A stretch of DNA of 64,000 nt. Origin: Panagrolaimus kolymaensis (lineage: Eukaryota > Nematoda > Chromadorea > Rhabditida > Panagrolaimidae). The notes under the pieces were generated by a model, which did not search any database, was not told where the DNA came from, and worked only from the letters and a program-made list of their open reading frames with translations. Positions 51,620-63,800 of this stretch are shown one piece after another. The position numbers and the translations under genes are program-made. The stretch lies in contig JAJQJQ010000054.1 in assembly GCA_028622995.1 (NCBI GenBank), positions 186,001-250,000 of the forward strand. The letters are read 5' to 3'. Position 1 is the stretch's first letter, and every line of letters starts with the position of its first letter.

Positions 51620-54600
51620 ATGATGCTTCCAATAACAAAACCATCAAGATTTTCTGAAAGCTTGAGGTCGTTTATTTCCTATAAAAAAGGAAAAACTATT
51701 ACAAAAAATTATTTTTTTGATTTAATAAATTTTAATGGATCCGCTAACATATTTATGATGCTTCCAATAACAAAACGATCAAGATTTTCTGAAAGCTTGA
51801 GGTCGTTTATTTCCTATAAAAAAGGAAAAACTATTACAAAAAATAATTTTTTTGATTTAATAAATTTTAAAGGATCCGCTAACATATTTATGATGATTCC
51901 AATAACAAAACGATCAAGATTTTCTGAAAGCTTGAGGTCGTTTATTTCCTATAAAAAAGGAAAAACTATTACAAAAAATAATTTTTTTTATTTAATAAAT
52001 TTTAATGGATCCGCTAACATATTTATGATGCTTCCAATAACAAAACCATCAAGATTTTCTGAAAGCTTGAGGTCGTTTATTTCCTATAAAAAAGGAAAAA
52101 CTATTACAAAAAATAATTTTTTTGATTTAATAACATTTAATGGATCCGCTAACATATTTATGATGCTTCCAATAACAAAACCATCAAGATTTTCTGAAAG
52201 CTTGAGGTCGTTTATTTCCTATAAAAAAGGAAAAACTATTACAAAAAATAATTATTTTTATTTAATAAATTTTAATGGATCCGCTAACATATTTATGATG
52301 CTTCCAATAACAAAACGATCAAGATTTTCTGAAAGCTTGAGGTCGTTTATTTCCTATAAAAAAGGAAAAACTATTACAAAAAATTATTTTTTTGATTTAA
52401 AAATTTTAATGGATCCGCTAACATATTTATGATGCTTCCAATAACAAAACCATCAAGATTTTCTGAAAGCTTGAGGTCGTTTATTTCCTATAAAAAAGGA
52501 AAAACCACAACAAAAAATAATTTTTTTGATTTAATAAATTTTAATGGATCCGCTAACATATTTATGATGCTTCCAATAACAAAACGATCAAGATTTTCTG
52601 AAAGCTTGAGGTCGTTTATTTCCTATAAAAAAGGAAAAACTATAACAAAAAATAATTTTTTTGATTTAATAAATTTTAATGGATCCGCTAACATATTTAT
52701 GATGCTTCCAATAACAAAACGATCAAGATTTTCTGAAAGCTTGAGGTCGTTTATTTCCTATAAAAAAGGAAAAACTATTACAAAAAATAATTTTTTTGAT
52801 TTAAAAATTTTAATGGATCCGCTAACATATTTATGATGCTTCCAATAACAAAACCATCAAGATTTTCTGAAAGCTTGAGGTCGTTTATTTCCTATAAAAA
52901 AGGAAAAACCACAACAAAAAATAATTTTTTTGATTTAATAAATTTTAATGGATCCGCTAACATATTTATGATGCTTCCAATAACAAAACGATCAAGATTT
53001 TCTGAAAGCTTGAGGTCGTTTATTTCCTATAAAAAAGGAAAAACTATAACAAAAAATAATTTTTTTGATTTAATAAATTTTAATGGATCCGCTAACATAT
53101 TTATGATGCTTCCAATAACAAAACCATCAAGATTTTCTGAAAGCTTGAGGTCGTTTATTTCCTATAAAAAAGGAAAAACTATTACAAAAAATAATTTTTT
53201 TGATTTAATAAATTTTAATGGATCCGCTAACATATTTATGATGCTTCCAATAACAAAACGATCAAGATTTTCTGAAAGCTTGAGGTCGTTTATTTCCTAT
53301 AAAAAAGGAAAAACTATAACAAAAAATAATTTTTTTGATTTAATAAATTTTAATGGATCCGCTAACATATTTATGATGCTTCCAATAACAAAACCATCAA
53401 GATTTTCTGAAAGCTTGAGGTCGTTTATTTCCTATAAAAAAGGAAAAACTAGTACAAAAAATAATTTTTTTGATTTAATAAATTTTAATGGATCCGCTAA
53501 CATATTTATGATGCTTCCAATAACAAAACCATCAAGATTTTCTGAAAGCTTGAGGTCGTTTATTTCCTATAAAAAAGGAAAAACTAGTACAAAAAATAAT
53601 TTTTTTGATTTAATAAATTTTAATGGATCCGCTAACATATTTATGATGCTTCCAATAACAAAACCATCAAGATTTTCTGAAAGCTTGAGGTCGTTTATTT
53701 CCTATAAAAAAGGAAAAACTATAACAAAAAATAATTTTTTTGATTTAATAAATTTTAATGGATCCGCTAACATATTTATGATGCTTCCAATAACAAAACC
53801 ATCAAGATTTTCTGAAAGCTTGAGGTCGTTTATTTCCTATAAAAAAGGAAAAACTATTACAAAAAATAATTTTTTTGATTTAATAAATTTTAATGGATCC
53901 GCTAACATATTTATGATGCTTCCATAAACAAAACGATCAAGATTTTCTGAAAGCTTGAGGTCGTTTATTTCCTATAAAAAAGGAAAAACTATTACAAAAA
54001 AAAATTTTTTTGATTTAATAAATTTTAATGGATCCGCTAACATATTTATGATGCTTCCAATAACAAAACCATCAAGATTTTCTGAAAGCTTGAGGTCGTT
54101 TATTTCCTATAAAAAAGGAAAAACTATTACAAAAAATAATTTTTTTGATTTAATAAATTTTAATGGATCCGCTAACATATTTATGATGATTCCAATAACA
54201 AAACGATCAAGATTTTCTGAAAGCTTGAGGTCGTTTATTTCCTATAAAAAAGGAAAAACTATTACAAAAAATAATTTTTTTGATTTAATAAATTTTAATG
54301 GATCCGCTAACATATTTATGATGATTCCAATAACAAAACGATCAAGATTTTCTGAAAGCTTGAGGTCGTTTATTTCCTATAAAAAAGGAAAAACTATTAC
54401 AAAAAATAATTTTTTAGATTTAATAAATTTTAATGGATCCGCTAACATATTTATGATGCTTCCAATAACAAAACCATCAAGATTTTCTGAAAGCTTGAGG
54501 TCGTTTATTTCCTATAAAAAAGGAAAAACTATTACAAAAAATTATTTTTTTGATTTAATAAATTTTAATGGATCCGCTAACATATTTATGATGCTTCCAA

Positions 54601-57016
54601 TAACAAAACGATCAAGATTTTCTGAAAGCTTGAGGTCGTTTATTTCCTATAAAAAAGGAAAAACCACAACAAAAAATAATTTTTTTGATTTAATAAATTT
54701 TAATGGATCCGCTAACATATTTATGATGCTTCCAATAACAAAACGATCAAGATTTTCTGAAAGCTTGAGGTCGTTTATTTCCTATAAAAAAGGAAAAACT
54801 ATTACAAAAAATAATTTTTTTGATTTAATAAATTTTAATGGATCCGCTAACATATTTATGATGATTCCAATAACAAAACGATCAAGATTTTCTGAAAGCT
54901 TGAGGTCGTTTATTTCCTATAAAAAAGGAAAAACTATTACAAAAAATAATTTTTTAGATTTAATAAATTTTAATGGATCCGCTAACATATTTATGATGCT
55001 TCCAATAACAAAACCATCAAGATTTTCTGAAAGCTTGAGGTCGTTTATTTCCTATAAAAAAGGAAAAACTATTACAAAAAATTATTTTTTTGATTTAATA
55101 AATTTTAATGGATCCGCTAACATATTTATGATGCTTCCAATAACAAAACGATCAAGATTTTCTGAAAGCTTGAGGTCGTTTATTTCCTATAAAAAAGGAA
55201 AAACCACAACAAAAAATAATTTTTTTGATTTAATAAATTTTAATGGATCCGCTAACATATTTATGATGCTTCCAATAACAAAACGATCAAGATTTTCTGA
55301 AAGCTTGAGGTCGTTTATTTCCTATAAAAAAGGAAAAACTATTACAAAAAATAATTTTTTTGATTTAATAAATTTTAATGGATCCGCTAACATATTTATG
55401 ATGCTTCCAATAACAAAACCATCAAGATTTTCTGAAAGCTTGAGGTCGTTTATTTCCTATAAAAAAGGAAAAACCACAACAAAAAATAATTTTTTTGATT
55501 TAATAAATTTTAATGGATCCGCTAACATATTTATGATGCTTCCAATAACAAAACGATCAAGATTTTCTGAAAGCTTGAGGTCGTTTATTTCCTATAAAAA
55601 AGGAAAAACTATTACAAAAAATTATTTTTTTGATTTAATAAATTTTAATGGATCCGCTAACATATTTATGATGCTTCCAATAACAAAACCATCAAGATTT
55701 TCTGAAAGCTTGAGGTCGTTTATTTCCTATAAAAAAGGAAAAACTATTACAAAAAATTATTTTTTTGATTTAATAAATTTTAATGGATCCGCTAACATAT
55801 TTATGATGCTTCCAATAACAAAACGATCAAGATTTTCTGAAAGCTTGAGGTCGTTTATTTCCTATAAAAAAGGAAAAACTATTACAAAAAATAATTTTTT
55901 TGATTTAATAAATTTTAAAGGATCCGCTAACATATTTATGATGATTCCAATAACAAAACGATCAAGATTTTCTGAAAGCTTGAGGTCGTTTATTTCCTAT
56001 AAAAAAGGAAAAACTATTACAAAAAATAATTTTTTTTATTTAATAAATTTTAATGGATCCGCTAACATATTTATGATGCTTCCAATAACAAAACCATCAA
56101 GATTTTCTGAAAGCTTTAGGTCGTTTATTTCCTATAAAAAAGGAAAAACTATTACAAAAAATAATTTTTTTGATTTAATAACATTTAATGGATCCGCTAA
56201 CATATTTATGATGCTTCCAATAACAAAACGATCAAGATTTTCTGAAAGCTTGAGGTCGTTTATTTCCTATAAAAAAGGAAAAACTATTACAAAAAATAAT
56301 TTTTTTGATTTAAAAATTTTAATGGATCCGCTAACATATTTATGATGCTTCCAATAACAAAACCATCAAGATTTTCTGAAAGCTTGAGGTCGTTTATTTC
56401 CTATAAAAAAGGAAAAACCACAACAAAAAATAATTTTTTTGATTTAATAAATTTTAATGGATCCGCTAACATATTTATGATGCTTCCAATAACAAAACGA
56501 TCAAGATTTTCTGAAAGCTTGAGGTCGTTTATTTCCTATAAAAAAGGAAAAACTATAACAAAAAATAATTTTTTTGATTTAATAAATTTTAATGGATCCG
56601 CTAACATATTTATGATGCTTCCAATAACAAAACCATCAAGATTTTCTGAAAGCTTGAGGTCGTTTATTTCCTATAAAAAAGGAAAAACTAGTACAAAAAA
56701 TAATTTTTTTGATTTAATAAATTTTAATGGATCCGCTAACATATTTATGATGCTTCCAATAACAAAACCATCAAGATTTTCTGAAAGCTTGAGGTCGTTT
56801 ATTTCCTATAAAAAAGGAAAAACTATAACAAAAAATAATTTTTTTGATTTAATAAATTTTAATGGATCCGCTAACATATTTATGATGCTTCCAATAACAA
56901 AACCATCAAGATTTTCTGAAAGCTTGAGGTCGTTTATTTCCTATAAAAAAGGAAAAACTATTACAAAAAATAATTTTTTTGATTTAATAAATTTTAATGG
57001 ATCCGCTAACATATTT
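51620..57016 (+). repeat. About 30-monomer (4,048 bp) higher-order repeat with a shortened second copy
   Basis: 51620-55667 and the segment from 55668 begin with the same order: Pro TAT-type; Arg AAA-at-codon-39; ATT-at-codon-3 with TAT at codon 34; Pro with ACA at codon 37; then a T-deletion monomer (52295 and 56208), the ACC-ACA Pro monomer, and the AGT-ATA-ATT-stop cassette (stops at 53913 and 57017). The first copy has additional monomers, including a second T-deletion monomer at 52699 and a second AGT monomer. The second copy changes TTG to TTT at codon 15 in the monomer at 56073. Confidence 0.85.
54318..55397 (+). repeat. 540-bp tetramer, two tandem copies
   Basis: 54318-54857 and 54858-55397 share the order: ATT-at-codon-3 Arg monomer with TTA in place of TTT at codon 33; Pro TAT-type; Arg with ACC-ACA; Arg. 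The codon 33 change also appears at 57422, downstream of the next stop monomer, in the position expected from the larger repeat. Confidence 0.86.
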
Positions 57017-57691
57017 CTGATGCTTCCATAAACAAAACGATCAAGATTTTCTGAAAGCTTGAGGTCGTTTATTTCCTATAAAAAAGGAAAAACTATTACA
57101 AAAAATAATTTTTTTGATTTAATAAATTTTAATGGATCCGCTAACATATTTATGATGCTTCCAATAACAAAACCATCAAGATTTTCTGAAAGCTTGAGGT
57201 CGTTTATTTCCTATAAAAAAGGAAAAACTATTACAAAAAATAATTTTTTTGATTTAATAAATTTTAATGGATCCGCTAACATATTTATGATGATTCCAAT
57301 AACAAAACGATCAAGATTTTCTGAAAGCTTGAGGTCGTTTATTTCCTATAAAAAAGGAAAAACTATTACAAAAAATAATTTTTTTGATTTAATAAATTTT
57401 AATGGATCCGCTAACATATTTATGATGATTCCAATAACAAAACGATCAAGATTTTCTGAAAGCTTGAGGTCGTTTATTTCCTATAAAAAAGGAAAAACTA
57501 TTACAAAAAATAATTTTTTAGATTTAATAAATTTTAATGGATCCGCTAACATATTTATGATGCTTCCAATAACAAAACCATCAAGATTTTCTGAAAGCTT
57601 GAGGTCGTTTATTTCCTATAAAAAAGGAAAAACTATTACAAAAAATTATTTTTTTGATTTAATAAATTTTAATGGATCCGCTAACATATTT

Positions 57692-57820
57692 ATGATGCTT
57701 CCAATAACAAAACGATCAAGATTTTCTGAAAGCTTGAGGTCGTTTATTTCCTATAAAAAAGGAAAAACTATTACAAAAAATAATTTTTTTGATTTAATAA
57801 ATTTTAATGGATCCGCTAAC
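57692..57820 (+). repeat. Single 129-bp monomer (6-bp deletion)
   Basis: ATATTT is missing just before the next monomer start, so CTAAC runs directly into ATGATG at 57821. The loss is two codons and stays in frame. It is the only monomer of this length in the window and marks the entry to the right-end block. Confidence 0.93.
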
Positions 57821-60800
57821 ATGATGCTTCCAATAACAAAACGATCAAGATTTTCTGAAAGCTTGAGGTCGTTTATTTCCTATAAAAAAGGAAAAACTAT
57901 TACAAAAAATAATTTTTTTGATTTAATAAATTTTAATGGATCCGCTAACATATTTATGATGCTTCCAATAACAAAACGATCAAGATTTTCTGAAAGCTTG
58001 AGGTCGTTTATTTCCTATAAAAAAGGAAAAACCACAACAAAAAATAATTTTTTTGATTTAATAAATTTTAATGGATCCGCTAACATATTTATGATGCTTC
58101 CAATAACAAAACGATCAAGATTTTCTGAAAGCTTGAGGTCGTTTATTTCCTATAAAAAAGGAAAAACTATTACAAAAAATAATTTTTTTGATTTAATAAA
58201 TTTTAATGGATCCGCTAACATATTTATGATGCTTCCAATAACAAAACCATCAAGATTTTCTGAAAGCTTGAGGTCGTTTATTTCCTATAAAAAAGGAAAA
58301 ACCACAACAAAAAATAATTTTTTTGATTTAATAAATTTTAATGGATCCGCTAACATATTTATGATGCTTCCAATAACAAAACGATCAAGATTTTCTGAAA
58401 GCTTGAGGTCGTTTATTTCCTATAAAAAAGGAAAAACTATTACAAAAAATAATTTTTTTGATTTAATAAATTTTAATGGATCCGCTAACATATTTATGAT
58501 GCTTCCAATAACAAAACCATCAAGATTTTCTGAAAGCTTGAGGTCGTTTATTTCCTATAAAAAAGGAAAAACCACAACAAAAAATAATTTTTTTGATTTA
58601 ATAAATTTTAATGGATCCGCTAACATATTTATGATGCTTCCAATAACAAAACCATCAAGATTTTCTGAAAGCTTGAGGTCGTTTATTTCCTATAAAAAAG
58701 GAAAAACCACAACAAAAAATAATTTTTTTGATTTAATAAATTTTAATGGATCCGCTAACATATTTATGATGCTTCCAATAACAAAACCATCAAGATTTTC
58801 TGAAAGCTTGAGGTCGTTTATTTCCTATAAAAAAGGAAAAACCACAACAAAAAATAATTTTTTTGATTTAATAAATTTTAATGGATCCGCTAACATATTT
58901 ATGATGCTTACAATAACAAAACGATCAAGATTTTCTGAAAGCTTGAGGTCGTTTATTTCCTATAAAAAAGGAAAAACTATTACAAAAAATAATTTTTTTG
59001 ATTTAATAAATTTTAATGGATTCGCTAACATATTTATGATGCTTCCAATAACAAAACCATCAAGATTTTCTGAAAGCTTGAGGTCGTTTATTTCCTATAA
59101 AAAAGGAAAAACCACAACAAAAAATAATTTTTTTGATTTAATAAATTTTAATGGATCCGCTAACATATTTATGATGCTTCCAATAACAAAACGATCAAGA
59201 TTTTCTGAAAGCTTGAGGTCGTTTATTTCCTATAAAAAAGGAAAAACTATTACAAAAAATAATTTTTTTGATTTAATAAATTTTAATGGATCCGCTAACA
59301 TATTTATGATGCTTCCAATAACAAAACCATCAAGATTTTCTGAAAGCTTGAGGTCGTTTATTTCCTATAAAAAAGGAAAAACCACAACAAAAAATAATTT
59401 TTTTGATTTAATAAATTTTAATGGATCCGCTAACATATTTATGATGCTTCCAATAACAAAACGATCAAGATTTTCTGAAAGCTTGAGGTCGTTTATTTCC
59501 TATAAAAAAGGAAAAACTATTACAAAAAATAATTTTTTTGATTTAATAAATTTTAATGGATCCGCTAACATATTTATGATGCTTCCAATAACAAAACCAT
59601 CAAGATTTTCTGAAAGCTTGAGGTCGTTTATTTCCTATAAAAAAGGAAAAACCACAACAAAAAATAATTTTTTTGATTTAATAAATTTTAATGGATCCGC
59701 TAACATATTTATGATGCTTCCAATAACAAAACGATCAAGATTTTCTGAAAGCTTGAGGTCGTTTATTTCCTATAAAAAAGGAAAAACTATTACAAAAAAT
59801 AATTTTTTTGATTTAATAAATTTTAATGGATCCGCTAACATATTTATGATGCTTCCAATAACAAAACCATCAAGATTTTCTGAAAGCTTGAGGTCGTTTA
59901 TTTCCTATAAAAAAGGAAAAACCACAACAAAAAATAATTTTTTTGATTTAATAAATTTTAATGGATCCGCTAACATATTTATGATGCTTCCAATAACAAA
60001 ACGATCAAGATTTTCTGAAAGCTTGAGGTCGTTTATTTCCTATAAAAAAGGAAAAACTATTACAAAAAATAATTTTTTTGATTTAATAAATTTTAATGGA
60101 TCCGCTAACATATTTATGATGCTTCCAATAACAAAACCATCAAGATTTTCTGAAAGCTTGAGGTCGTTTATTTCCTATAAAAAAGGAAAAACCACAACAA
60201 AAAATAATTTTTTTGATTTAATAAATTTTAATGGATCCGCTAACATATTTATGATGCTTCCAATAACAAAACGATCAAGATTTTCTGAAAGCTTGAGGTC
60301 GTTTATTTCCTATAAAAAAGGAAAAACTATTACAAAAAATAATTTTTTTGATTTAATAAATTTTAATGGATCCGCTAACATATTTATGATGCTTCCAATA
60401 ACAAAACCATCAAGATTTTCTGAAAGCTTGAGGTCGTTTATTTCCTATAAAAAAGGAAAAACCACAACAAAAAATAATTTTTTTGATTTAATAAATTTTA
60501 ATGGATCCGCTAACATATTTATGATGCTTCCAATAACAAAACGATCAAGATTTTCTGAAAGCTTGAGGTCGTTTATTTCCTATAAAAAAGGAAAAACCAC
60601 AACAAAAAATAATTTTTTTGATTTACAAAATTTTAATGGATCCGCTAACATATTTATGATGCTTCCAATAACAAAACCATCAAGATTTTCTGAAAGCTTG
60701 AGGTCGTTTATTTCCTATAAAAAAGGAAAAACCACAACAAAAAATAATTTTTTTGATTTAATAAATTTTAATGGATCCGCTAACATATTTATGATGCTTC

Positions 60801-63800
60801 CAATAACAAAACGATCAAGATTTTCTGAAAGCTTGAGGTCGTTTATTTCCTATAAAAAAGGAAAAACTATTACAAAAAATAATTTTTTTGATTTAATAAA
60901 TTTTAATGGATCCGCTAACATATTTATGATGCTTCCAATAACAAAACCATCAAGATTTTCTGAAAGCTTGAGGTCGTTTATTTCCTATAAAAAAGGAAAA
61001 ACCACAACAAAAAATAATTTTTTTGATTTAATAAATTTTAATGGATCCGCTAACATATTTATGATGCTTCCAATAACAAAACGATCAAGATTTTCTGAAA
61101 GCTTGAGGTCGTTTATTTCCTATAAAAAAGGAAAAACCACAACAAAAAATAATTTTTTTGATTTAATAAATTTTAATGGATCCGCTAACATATTTATGAT
61201 GCTTCCAATAACAAAACCATCAAGATTTTCTGAAAGCTTGAGGTCGTTTATTTCCTATAAAAAAGGAAAAACCACAACAAAAAATAATTTTTTTGATTTA
61301 ATAAATTTTAATGGATCCGCTAACATATTTATGATGCTTCCAATAACAAAACGATCAAGATTTTCTGAAAGCTTGAGGTCGTTTATTTCCTATAAAAAAG
61401 GAAAAACTATTACAAAAAATAATTTTTTTGATTTAATAAATTTTAATGGATCCGCTAACATATTTATGATGCTTCCAATAACAAAACCATCAAGATTTTC
61501 TGAAAGCTTGAGGTCGTTTATTTCCTATAAAAAAGGAAAAACCACAACAAAAAATAATTTTTTTGATTTAATAAATTTTAATGGATCCGCTAACATATTT
61601 ATGATGCTTCCAATAACAAAACCATCAAGATTTTCTGAAAGCTTGAGGTCGTTTATTTCCTATAAAAAAGGAAAAACTATTACAAAAAATAATTTTTTTG
61701 ATTTAATAAATTTTAATGGATCCGCTAACATATTTATGATGCTTCCAATAACAAAACCATCAAGATTTTCTGAAAGCTTGAGGTCGTTTATTTCCTATAA
61801 AAAAGGAAAAACCACAACAAAAAATAATTTTTTTGATTTAATAAATTTTAATGGATCCGCTAACATATTTATGATGCTTCCAATAACAAAACCATCAAGA
61901 TTTTCTGAAAGCTTGAGGTCGTTTATTTCCTATAAAAAAGGAAAAACTATTACAAAAAATAATTTTTTTGATTTAATAAATTTTAATGGATCCGCTAACA
62001 TATTTATGATGCTTCCAATAACAAAACCATCAAGATTTTCTGAAAGCTTGAGGTCGTTTATTTCCTATAAAAAAGGAAAAACTATTACAAAAAATAATTT
62101 TTTTGATTTAATAAATTTTAATGGATCCGCTAACATATTTATGATGCTTCCAATAACAAAACCATCAAGATTTTCTGAAAGCTTGAGGTCGTTTATTTCC
62201 TATAAAAAAGGAAAAACCACAACAAAAAATAATTTTTTTGATTTAATAAATTTTAATGGATCCGCTAACATATTTATGATGCTTCCAATAACAAAACGAT
62301 CAAGATTTTCTGAAAGCTTGAGGTCGTTTATTTCCTATAAAAAAGGAAAAACCACAACAAAAAATAATTTTTTTGATTTAATAAATTTTAATGGATCCGC
62401 TAACATATTTATGATGCTTCCAATAACAAAACGATCAAGATTTTCTGAAAGCTTGAGGTCGTTTATTTCCTATAAAAAAGGAAAAACTATTACAAAAAAT
62501 AATTTTTTTGATTTAATAAATTTTAATGGATCCGCTAACATATTTATGATGCTTCCAATAACAAAACCATCAAGATTTTCTGAAAGCTTGGGGTCGTTTA
62601 TTTCCTATAAAAAAGGAAAAACTATTACAAAAAATAATTTTTTTGATTTAATAAATTTTAATGGATCCGCTAACATATTTATGATGCTTCCAATAACAAA
62701 ACCATCAAGATTTTCTGAAAGCTTGAGGTCGTTTATTTCCTATAAAAAAGGAAAAACTATTACAAAAAATAATTTTTTTGATTTAATAAATTTTAATGGA
62801 TCCGCTAACATATTTATGATGCTTCCAATAACAAAACCATCAAGATTTTCTGAAAGCTTGAGGTCGTTTATTTCCTATAAAAAAGGAAAAACTATTACAA
62901 AAAATAATTTTTTTGATTTAATAAATTTTAATGGATCCGCTAACATATTTATGATGCTTCCAATAACAAAACGATCAAGATTTTCTGAAAGCTGGAGGTC
63001 GTTTATTTCCTATAAAAAAGGAAAAACTATTACAAAAAATAATTTTTTTGATTTAATAAATTTTAAAGGATCCGCTAACATATTTATGATGCTTCCAATA
63101 ACAAAACCATCAAGATTTTCTGAAAGCTTGAGGTCGTTTATTTCCTATAAAAAAGGAAAAACTATTACAAAAAATAATTTTTTTGATTTAATAAATTTTA
63201 AAGGATCCGCTAACATATTTATGATGCTTCCAATAACAAAACCATCAAGATTTTCTGAAAGCTTGAGGTCGTTTATTTCCTATAAAAAAGGAAAAACTAT
63301 TACAAAAAATAATTTTTTTGATTTAATAAATTTTAATGGATCCGCTAACATATTTATGATGCTTCCAATAACAAAACCATCAAGATTTTCTGAAAGCTTG
63401 AGGTCGTTTATTTCCTATAAAAAAGGAAAAACTATTACAAAAAATAATTTTTTTGATTTAATAAATTTTAATGGATCCGCTAACATATTTATGATGCTTC
63501 CAATAACAAAACGATCAAGATTTTCTGAAAGCTGGAGGTCGTTTATTTCCTATAAAAAAGGAAAAACTATTACAAAAAATAATTTTTTTGATTTAATAAA
63601 TTTTAAAGGATCCGCTAACATATTTATGATGATTCCAATAACAAAACGATCAAGATTTTCTGAAAGCTTGAGGTCGTTTATTTCCTATAAAAAAGGAAAA
63701 ACTATTACAAAAAATAATTTTTTTGATTTAATAAATTTTAAAGGATCCGCTAACATATTTATGATGATTCCAATAACAAAACGATCAAGATTTTCTGAAA

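Noticed and set aside
1271..57031. Dozens of open frames of 68 to 4,295 codons as genes for repeat proteins
   Set aside because: All are the same 45-codon monomer read in frame. Their ends fall at stop-allele or frame-shifting monomers, most starts are the TTG inside the monomer, none has a unique N- or C-terminus, and first-position G+C is too low for a gene.
57692..57820. Insertion or excision scar of a mobile element
   Set aside because: Only six bases of the normal monomer are missing; there is no target-site duplication or foreign sequence.
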